DNA of 11,583 bases, from contig JAUXCK010000045.1 in the NCBI GenBank assembly GCA_030618925.1, forward strand, positions 1 through 11,583. Reading direction: 5' to 3'. The notes under the pieces are model-generated. The model did no database searches. It saw only the letters and a list, made by a program, of their open reading frames with translations, and was not told where the DNA came from. Origin of the DNA: Desulfobacteraceae bacterium (GTDB taxonomy: Bacteria; Desulfobacterota; Desulfobacteria; Desulfobacterales; SURF-7). The translations under genes were made by a program, and so were the position numbers. This document shows, one piece after another, positions 6,271-11,583 of this stretch. Each line of letters begins with the position of its first letter. The first letter of the stretch is position 1.

Positions 6271-8715
6271 ATGGGCAGCGAAGAGCAGACTAGAATGGAA
6301 GAAATGTTCGACAACCTCAGGGCAGACAAATACCCGCTCAAAGAGTACACCTATATCGGGAAAAGAATCCCACGCCGTATTGACGGAGTTGTAAAAGCTG
6401 CGGGACAGGCCGTATATACCATGGACGTCCAGTTGCCGGGGATGCTGCACATGAGGTTTTTAACCTCTCCATACCCTCATGCGAAAATCAAAAATATGGA
6501 CACCGGCAAGGCTGAGAAATTGCCCGGTGTGAGGACAGTTTTAAGATATGACGATCCAGAAATCCCGGAATTTGCGCCCATCAGCGGTCATACACCCACG
6601 GCCGACGAACCGCCCCTTCCCAGGATAGCCCATTTCCAGGGGGAGGAAGTCGGCGCGGCTGTGGCGGCCGATACAGAAACCATCGCCGAGCAGGCCCTGA
6701 CACTCATCAAGACGGATTGGGAAGAACGACCCTTCAATCTTGACACCGAGGCGGCCCCTTTACAGGATACGGCTATTGCCAACCTTGAAATGTATCCGGA
6801 CAGCAATCATATCAATGAGGGCCTTCTGGATGTGCTTGAACTGGGGGATGTGGAAAAAGGGTTTGCCGAGGCGGACAAGATTTTCGAATTCAAATCGTTC
6901 CGGCGCCTGCACACCTGGGTTGGCCCTGAACGGCCCTGTGGTGTTATCAAATGGAATGGAGACTGTATTGAAGCATGGGTCAAACAGCAGCGGCCCCATA
7001 TTGCAAAACGGGTTATTTCCAAATGGTTTGGCGGTATTCCCATGAATCAGATTCAGGTGCACTGCCTTTCCCAGGGGGCGAGCTTCGGCGGATGGAGCCA
7101 GACAAACTGGAACATGGGGGGGCATTATTGTGCGGCGGTGATTGCCAGAAGAACCGGCCGGCCTGTAAAATGGACCTTCAATCGACGGGAGGATTTTTAC
7201 GGGGGGTCTATGGATGAAGGGGCCTATTTTTACAAGGTTGGCGCAAAAGAAGACGGCACCATCACAGCCGTGTGGGGAGATTCGATCCTGTCCAATCAGA
7301 TCTATCCGGTTTTCAATCCCTTGAAACACCTTGTGGAGAATACAAGAATCCCCAATATCTATTGTAAACACAAAGTGGTAATGATCAACAAGGGCCCTAC
7401 AGTGCCCACCCGGTGCGAGCAGAACTCCGCTGCCCATGCCTTTACCATGATATTTGATCATGTGGCCGGCGAACTCGGGCTCGACCCGACAGAGGTGGCC
7501 CTTAAAAATGACGGGGCGGACGGCCATGATATGGACTGGCTGAACCAGCAAAAAGCCAAACGCGGATTCGAGGTGAGAGACAGCCTGAGGGAGTGTGTGG
7601 AAAAAGGCAAGGCCGCCATTGGCTGGGATGAGAAGTGGCATCCTCCGGGTGAAAAAAAGCTGGCCAACGGGAGAATGCATGGACTCGGGTTTACCTGGAC
7701 CCATGAGTGGGATGATTCAGCCGGCTCCAGCGAAATGGCCATCCGGATTGAACGAAATGACGGCACGGCAACGATTCTGGGGATGGGTTGTGACAATGGT
7801 GTGGATGCTGAAAGTTCCTACTGCCAGGTGGCGGCGGACGAACTCGGCATGCGGCTCGAAGATGTTCATTACAACCCGCAGTTTGATCCCGGCTATTTCA
7901 GGATGACGCCGGATTCTTCCACAAATATGTCCATCAACGGATTTGCCGTCCGGCATGCGGCCAGAATATTAAAAAAGAAAATCCTTGAGGTCGCAACAAC
8001 ACCGGTTGGCAAATCCCAGAGGGGAGAATTTCCGCCTGCGTTTCCAGATGCCGGGCCGGAGGAGCTGAATATAAAGGACAGTGTCATTTTTTTAAAGGCT
8101 GATCCTGAAAAGAAGATGCCCCTTTCGGAGTTGGTCGGCGCTTCATTCAACTCAGGCCCCTTGGTGGATCCCGAGGCATTGGGGGTCAGGACCCCTTTCA
8201 CGGTACCCCTTTTCGCATTCGGTTATCATACCCAGACCGGCACCTATCAGCCGAACCAGCCCCGTCCCCGATTTTGCCGGCAAGGCCATTTTATGGAAGT
8301 CGAAGTCGATACAGATACCGGACAAATCATCGTCACCCGGGTGGTGAACACAAACGATGTGGGCAAGGTGATCAACAGGGCCTCCTGCGAAGGGCAGCAA
8401 TATGGCGGCACTTACATGGGGGTCGGCCGCGGAATAAGTGAAGAGGTCATCTATGACCCGGTGACAGGCGTGATGCTGAACGGGAATCTTCTGGATTATA
8501 AAATTGCAACCATATTGGATTCAGGGCCCATCGATACGATCCTGATTGAGAGCGGCATGGGCTATGGTCCGTATGGTGTTGTCGGAATTGGAGAAGACAT
8601 TGCAACACTGATCCCGACACTGCTTGGTCCGGCCGTTTACAATGCCATTGGTGTCCGGATTAACGATTTTCCCATTACGCCGGATAAAATTCTTACGGCG
8701 CTCGGCAAGGTATAG
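6271..8715 (+). CDS. Molybdopterin-binding catalytic subunit, xanthine dehydrogenase/aldehyde oxidoreductase family
   Basis: This 814-residue protein is the catalytic subunit of a molybdenum hydroxylase, at about the usual length. An N-terminal aldehyde oxidase a/b-hammerhead domain (from GKRIPRRIDGVVKAAGQAVYT) is followed by two cofactor-binding regions. Visible cofactor motifs are QGASFGG at 268-274 (commonly QGGxFGG), a MGCDNG segment at 505-510 where relatives have a Gly/Gln-rich Mo-cofactor loop, and GIGE at 772-775, whose Glu775 matches the catalytic base. The active-site loop normally reading FRGxG reads TRCEQN here, with Arg381 and Cys382. CO dehydrogenase CoxL has a copper-binding Cys in the corresponding loop, but its YRCSFR context is absent. 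Substrate unknown: purine, aldehyde, N-heterocycle and aryl-CoA enzymes all share this fold. Start ATG 6271 follows AGGGGGAG with about 7 nt spacing. Confidence 0.92.
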   Translation: MGSEEQTRMEEMFDNLRADKYPLKEYTYIGKRIPRRIDGVVKAAGQAVYTMDVQLPGMLHMRFLTSPYPHAKIKNMDTGKAEKLPGVRTVLRYDDPEIPEFAPISGHTPTADEPPLPRIAHFQGEEVGAAVAADTETIAEQALTLIKTDWEERPFNLDTEAAPLQDTAIANLEMYPDSNHINEGLLDVLELGDVEKGFAEADKIFEFKSFRRLHTWVGPERPCGVIKWNGDCIEAWVKQQRPHIAKRVISKWFGGIPMNQIQVHCLSQGASFGGWSQTNWNMGGHYCAAVIARRTGRPVKWTFNRREDFYGGSMDEGAYFYKVGAKEDGTITAVWGDSILSNQIYPVFNPLKHLVENTRIPNIYCKHKVVMINKGPTVPTRCEQNSAAHAFTMIFDHVAGELGLDPTEVALKNDGADGHDMDWLNQQKAKRGFEVRDSLRECVEKGKAAIGWDEKWHPPGEKKLANGRMHGLGFTWTHEWDDSAGSSEMAIRIERNDGTATILGMGCDNGVDAESSYCQVAADELGMRLEDVHYNPQFDPGYFRMTPDSSTNMSINGFAVRHAARILKKKILEVATTPVGKSQRGEFPPAFPDAGPEELNIKDSVIFLKADPEKKMPLSELVGASFNSGPLVDPEALGVRTPFTVPLFAFGYHTQTGTYQPNQPRPRFCRQGHFMEVEVDTDTGQIIVTRVVNTNDVGKVINRASCEGQQYGGTYMGVGRGISEEVIYDPVTGVMLNGNLLDYKIATILDSGPIDTILIESGMGYGPYGVVGIGEDIATLIPTLLGPAVYNAIGVRINDFPITPDKILTALGKV

Positions 8716-8725
8716 GAGGATAACG

Positions 8726-9703
8726 GTGAAGCGATTTGTTCATATTAACGCAAAAACAGTCGAAGAAGCAGTTTCCTGCCTGAATCGTTATGGCGGCAAG
8801 GGCAGCCTGATTGCCGGTGGCACAGACCTGCTTGGCAAAATGAAGGATATGATCCTCCCGAATTATCCTGAAGCCCTCATTAACCTCAAGACAATCCCCG
8901 GACTGGATTATATTGACGAAAAGGATGGTTTGTTTACCATCGGCGCCCTGACCCGGTTACAGGATATAGCAGATCACCCGGCACTTAAGGACCGCTGTTA
9001 TGCCCTGGCTGAAGCAGCCCGTCGGACAGCATCCCCCCACTTGAGGGAGATGGGCACTCTTGCCGGTAATATATGCCAGGATATCCGCTGCTGGTACTAT
9101 AGAAATGAGAACAACCGGTTTCCCTGCCTCAGAAAGGGCGGCGGCAGATGTTACGCCATTGATGGAGACAACAGATATCACTCCATCTTTGGCGGAAGTG
9201 TTAAAAAAGGCTGCTATGCCGTACATCCCAGTGACACGGCTCCTGCCTTAATCGCCCTGAATGCAAAAATCATTACATCAAAAAGAAGCATCAAGGCGGA
9301 AGATTTTTTTAAAGTCGGCGTAAAAACAACCACAATATTGGATTCTGATGAAATCGTTACCGGGATTCAAATCCGGAAACCGGAAAACGGGTCAAAGAGC
9401 GCTTTTCTTAAATTTGCCATCCGAAAATCAATTGACTTCCCCCTTGTGAATGCAGCTGCCTGTATTTCATCTGCTGGCGGGAAAGTCACTGCCGCAAGAA
9501 TCTGTCTGAATGCCGTCTATGTCAAACCCTATCGTGCCGTCAAAGCCGAAGATGCCATAATCGGGAAAGCCATCACAGAAGAGAATGCCGCTGCTGCAGG
9601 AGAAGCGGCTGTGGTTGAGGCAGATCCATTGCCCCATAATGCGTATATGGTCCAAATCGCAAAGACACTGGTTATTCGAACCCTCCTGGCCTGCAGGGAA
9701 TAA
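8726..9703 (+). CDS. FAD-binding subunit with an extra cysteine-rich loop (HcrB/PaoB-like)
   Basis: This 325-residue subunit has the FAD-binding domain of molybdenum hydroxylases (IAGGTDLLGKM at 29-39, GTLAGNIC at 110-117, HPSDTAPAL at 167-175) and a C-terminal CO-dehydrogenase-flavoprotein-like domain. Between the FAD motifs lies an insertion with Cys122, Cys134, Cys142 and Cys163, with Cys117 just before it. 4-Hydroxybenzoyl-CoA reductase (HcrB) and the PaoB subunit of the E. coli aldehyde oxidoreductase carry a [4Fe-4S] cluster in this position, so a cluster is likely here. FAD would exchange electrons with the [2Fe-2S] subunit and an outside partner, plausibly the NADH module upstream. 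GTG 8726 is chosen because AGGAGGA at 8714-8720 precedes it by 5 nt; in-frame upstream codons lie inside the previous gene. Confidence 0.9.
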   Translation: MKRFVHINAKTVEEAVSCLNRYGGKGSLIAGGTDLLGKMKDMILPNYPEALINLKTIPGLDYIDEKDGLFTIGALTRLQDIADHPALKDRCYALAEAARRTASPHLREMGTLAGNICQDIRCWYYRNENNRFPCLRKGGGRCYAIDGDNRYHSIFGGSVKKGCYAVHPSDTAPALIALNAKIITSKRSIKAEDFFKVGVKTTTILDSDEIVTGIQIRKPENGSKSAFLKFAIRKSIDFPLVNAAACISSAGGKVTAARICLNAVYVKPYRAVKAEDAIIGKAITEENAAAAGEAAVVEADPLPHNAYMVQIAKTLVIRTLLACRE

Positions 9704-9732
9704 ATTGGTAAATATATAGTGTAAGGTTTGTT

Positions 9733-10782
9733 TTGTACGAATTCATCCGCACCATCCTTAGATCACTGACCCGCGGTGAAGACCTGGTGGTTGCCACCAT
9801 TATCGGCCACCAGGGATCGACCCCGCGCACCGCCGGAACAAAAATGATCGTCCGCAGAAATGGCGAATTCTCCGGTACCATCGGCGGCGGCCAGGTAGAG
9901 GCCCATGTCTTAATCGCCGCATCTGAAGTATTTTCTTCCAACACACCCGCCATGTGTTCATTTGACATGACCCATGAAACCCTCTCCGGCATGGATATGA
10001 TATGCGGTGGAAAGATTGAGGTCCTCATTGATCTGTATCATTCCGACCCTGAAACCCTTAACATCTTCGAGACGATTCAAACTGCCCTGAAAAACGACAG
10101 AACATGTGTGCTTGTTACCGCTATAGACGAATCAATGGCAAAGCCGGAAAGTTTTTTCCGTTTTCTTGTTGAGGCAGACACGCCATTTAAAGCCGAATCC
10201 CCCTATTCATCCTCAGTGATCGAAAACATCATGGAACATACCCGCGATATCCGTCATCCCGGAATGCTCACCATAGGGAAAGAAAAATTCTGGGTCGAAC
10301 CCTGTTATAGACAAAACATGCTTTATATTTTCGGGGCCGGACACGTATCCAGGCCCACGGCCTCTATTGGCATACAGGTGGGTTTCCAGGTGGTTGTTCT
10401 TGATGACCGGGAAACATTTGCCAATCCAAAGCGGTTCCCCGCACCCGCCATGGTAAAAGTGATTTCCAGTTTCGAAAATTGTGTTCACGACCTCAAGATA
10501 GATAAAAACAGTTATCTGGTCATCATCACGCGGGGTCACCTGAACGACAAGATTGTCCTGTCCCAGGCGCTATCGACAGGGGCCGGGTATATTGGAATGA
10601 TCGGCAGCAGGCGAAAACGGGATATGATCTACAAGGCACTTCTTGGTGAAGGATTTACCGGTAAAGATCTCAAACGGGTTCACAGCCCTATTGGTCTGGA
10701 CATTGGCGCGGACACGCCCGAAGAGATAGCCGTGAGTATTATGTCAGAACTGATCCAGGTCAAATCAAGGAAAGAGACCTGA
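9733..10782 (+). CDS. xdhC: XdhC/CoxI-family molybdenum enzyme maturation factor
   Basis: This 349-residue protein has both parts of the XdhC family: an N-terminal XdhC/CoxI domain (GSTPRTAGTKMIV at 28-40, IGGGQVE at 50-56, ICGG around Cys91) and a C-terminal Rossmann domain (YIFGAGHVSRP at 198-208, GSRRK at 291-295). XdhC binds the molybdenum cofactor, helps it gain the terminal sulfido ligand and delivers it to the apo-enzyme. It is not part of the finished enzyme. Cys91 sits in the conserved CGG motif. Translation probably starts at TTG 9733, with TAAGG at 9722-9726 as a modest Shine-Dalgarno, because the next Met lies inside the first conserved motif. It overlaps the mocA-like gene by 1 nt and follows the FAD subunit by 29 nt, so it most likely matures this enzyme. 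Confidence 0.9.
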   Translation: MYEFIRTILRSLTRGEDLVVATIIGHQGSTPRTAGTKMIVRRNGEFSGTIGGGQVEAHVLIAASEVFSSNTPAMCSFDMTHETLSGMDMICGGKIEVLIDLYHSDPETLNIFETIQTALKNDRTCVLVTAIDESMAKPESFFRFLVEADTPFKAESPYSSSVIENIMEHTRDIRHPGMLTIGKEKFWVEPCYRQNMLYIFGAGHVSRPTASIGIQVGFQVVVLDDRETFANPKRFPAPAMVKVISSFENCVHDLKIDKNSYLVIITRGHLNDKIVLSQALSTGAGYIGMIGSRRKRDMIYKALLGEGFTGKDLKRVHSPIGLDIGADTPEEIAVSIMSELIQVKSRKET

Positions 10783-11393
10783 TGTCGTATAAATTTTCAG
10801 CGATCATCCTCGCCGCCGGGTTTTCCTCTCGTATGGGGAGTATCAAGTCTCTCCTCCCCTTTGGTGATCGGACAATGATCGAGCAGACTGTCTCCCTTTA
10901 TAAAAATGCTGCCATTGAAGACATCCGCGTTGTTGTGGGACATGAGAAAAAAAAGATTCTGCCTGTCCTGAATAAGCTTAAAGTGAAGGCAACGGACAAT
11001 CCCGACTTTGGGAGGGGCATGTTCTCTTCAGTGCTTTCGGGGCTCTCAAGTCTGGGCCCTGATAGTGACGCTTGTTTCATCCATCCGGTGGATATTCCGC
11101 TTGTAAAAAAAGACACGATCGTCCATCTCCGTGATGTGTATCAGCAGATGCCGGGGAAAATTCTGCGCCCCAGTTTTGAAGGCGTGCGCGGCCACCCTCC
11201 CCTTCTTCCTTCCGCCTGCTTCAGAGATATTCTTTCCTGGAACGGGAAAGGTGGATTAAAGACCGCTCTATCACAATTTGAATCAAACACCATCACCTTA
11301 GAGGTTCCTGATAGCAATATTCTTTTTGACATCGACACGCCGGAGGATTATAAAACAGCATTAAAGAAGAGTGTAGCCAACACCCCCCCATAG
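10782..11393 (+). CDS. mocA: MocA-like molybdenum cofactor cytidylyltransferase
   Basis: This 203-residue nucleotidyltransferase has the MobA/MocA fold. The nucleotide-binding loop LAAGFSSRMG is at 10-19 with Lys22 and the LLPF segment just after, the acidic metal-binding HPVDIP at 101-106, RGHPPLL at 136-142, and a C-terminal FDIDTPEDY. The GHP segment and length favour MocA, which joins CTP to molybdopterin to make the cytosine dinucleotide cofactor, over MobA, which makes the guanine form. This fits the xanthine-dehydrogenase-family enzyme upstream, since bacterial members generally use the cytosine form. The start codon overlaps the xdhC stop by one base (TGATG), a sign of translational coupling. 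It is the last gene of the cluster and is followed by a probable terminator. Confidence 0.85.
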   Translation: MSYKFSAIILAAGFSSRMGSIKSLLPFGDRTMIEQTVSLYKNAAIEDIRVVVGHEKKKILPVLNKLKVKATDNPDFGRGMFSSVLSGLSSLGPDSDACFIHPVDIPLVKKDTIVHLRDVYQQMPGKILRPSFEGVRGHPPLLPSACFRDILSWNGKGGLKTALSQFESNTITLEVPDSNILFDIDTPEDYKTALKKSVANTPP

Positions 11394-11407
11394 ATTGATC
11401 TTCCAAT

Positions 11408-11433
11408 ATCGATGATGAATGACATCGATTTTT
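11408..11433 (+). terminator. Probable intrinsic terminator of the molybdenum cluster
   Basis: ATCGATG at 11408-11414 pairs perfectly with CATCGAT at 11423-11429 around an 8-nt loop and is followed directly by TTTT (11430-11433). It lies 15 nt after the mocA-like stop. The stem is short and AT-rich, so it may be only moderately efficient. On the minus strand no T tract follows, so it serves the plus-strand operon. Confidence 0.5.
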
Positions 11434-11443
11434 CAACAAAAAA

Positions 11444-11583
11444 TTATAACCGCACCCTGTCTTTCTTCTTCAATTTTGTAATGGATTCAATGTGAAAGGT
11501 GTGCGGAAACATATCTACGGGCTGAACCTCGAGCACCTCGTAGTCTTCCCTCATCAAGTCCAGATCCCGGGCCAGGGTCGCTG
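11444..11583 (-). CDS. RlmD/TrmA-type RNA (uracil-5-)-methyltransferase, C-terminal fragment
   Basis: Only the last 45 residues lie in the window; the gene continues past the right edge. The fragment begins with ATLARDL and includes QPVDMFPHTFHIESI, the C-terminal signature of SAM-dependent m5U RNA methyltransferases of the RlmD/TrmA (RumA) group. In these enzymes ATLARDL follows the catalytic SCNP-type cysteine motif, here just off the edge, and the motif glutamate is the Glu of HIES. The reading frame ends with TAA (plus-strand 11444-11446) after a basic tail. It converges on the mocA-like gene and is probably a housekeeping neighbour unrelated to the molybdenum cluster. Whether it modifies 23S rRNA or tRNA cannot be decided from this piece. 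Confidence 0.85.
   Translation of the reverse strand, partial: ATLARDLDLMREDYEVLEVQPVDMFPHTFHIESITKLKKKDRVRL

Noticed and set aside
6760..7704. Long minus-strand open frame (314 codons) antisense to the molybdopterin subunit
   Set aside because: It lies wholly inside a gene with clear family motifs, its translation shows no recognisable domain, and it has no convincing ribosome-binding site; it is a by-product of codon bias.
6271..8715. Reading the large subunit as CoxL of an aerobic CO dehydrogenase because of the Arg-Cys pair
   Set aside because: The diagnostic YRCSFR context is missing (it reads TRCEQN), the FAD subunit is of the HcrB/PaoB kind, and the neighbours include an NADH module.

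Overview
The window looks like a chromosomal segment from an obligately anaerobic, probably sulfate-reducing member of the Desulfobacterota (Desulfobacterales-like). This is inferred from the first gene, whose protein closely resembles, from memory, the non-decarboxylating glutaryl-CoA dehydrogenase of Desulfococcus multivorans. The Fe-S-rich electron-transfer genes and mid-range GC content fit. No rRNA, tRNA, CRISPR array or intact mobile element was found.

Layout. (1) 1-295 is a non-coding leader with a possible promoter and a 9-bp inverted repeat. (2) 296-1902 holds a two-gene plus-strand unit: a glutaryl-CoA-dehydrogenase-like acyl-CoA dehydrogenase and a carboxymuconolactone-decarboxylase-family protein. 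(3) 1956-2774, minus strand, is a LarE-type sulfur transferase with three cysteines. (4) 3015-11393 is a long co-directional cluster of eight genes. It starts with a HoxU-like Fe-S protein, a NuoE-like [2Fe-2S] protein and a NuoF-like FMN/NADH protein. Next come the three subunits of a xanthine-dehydrogenase-family molybdenum hydroxylase (2x[2Fe-2S], molybdopterin and FAD subunits). It ends with two cofactor-maturation genes, xdhC-like and mocA-like. A hairpin with a short T run follows. (5) 11444-11583, minus strand, is the C-terminal end of an RlmD/TrmA-type RNA uracil-5-methyltransferase cut by the window edge.

How the genes may work together (inference). The molybdenum enzyme would hydroxylate, or in reverse reductively dehydroxylate, an unidentified substrate. 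Electrons would pass through the [2Fe-2S] subunit and an FAD subunit with an extra Cys-rich loop of the 4-hydroxybenzoyl-CoA reductase/PaoB kind. From there they would pass to or from NAD(H) through the HoxU/NuoE/NuoF-like module. MocA would make the cytosine dinucleotide form of the cofactor and XdhC would help insert the sulfido ligand. The acyl-CoA dehydrogenase suggests a setting of CoA-thioester or aromatic-acid degradation, but the substrate cannot be read from sequence alone.

The most unusual points are a textbook C2H2 zinc-finger motif at the N-terminus of the [2Fe-2S] subunit, a cysteine in the active-site loop of the molybdenum subunit where relatives usually have Gly, and an Asp replacing one ligand of the NuoG-type His/Cys cluster motif in the HoxU-like protein.
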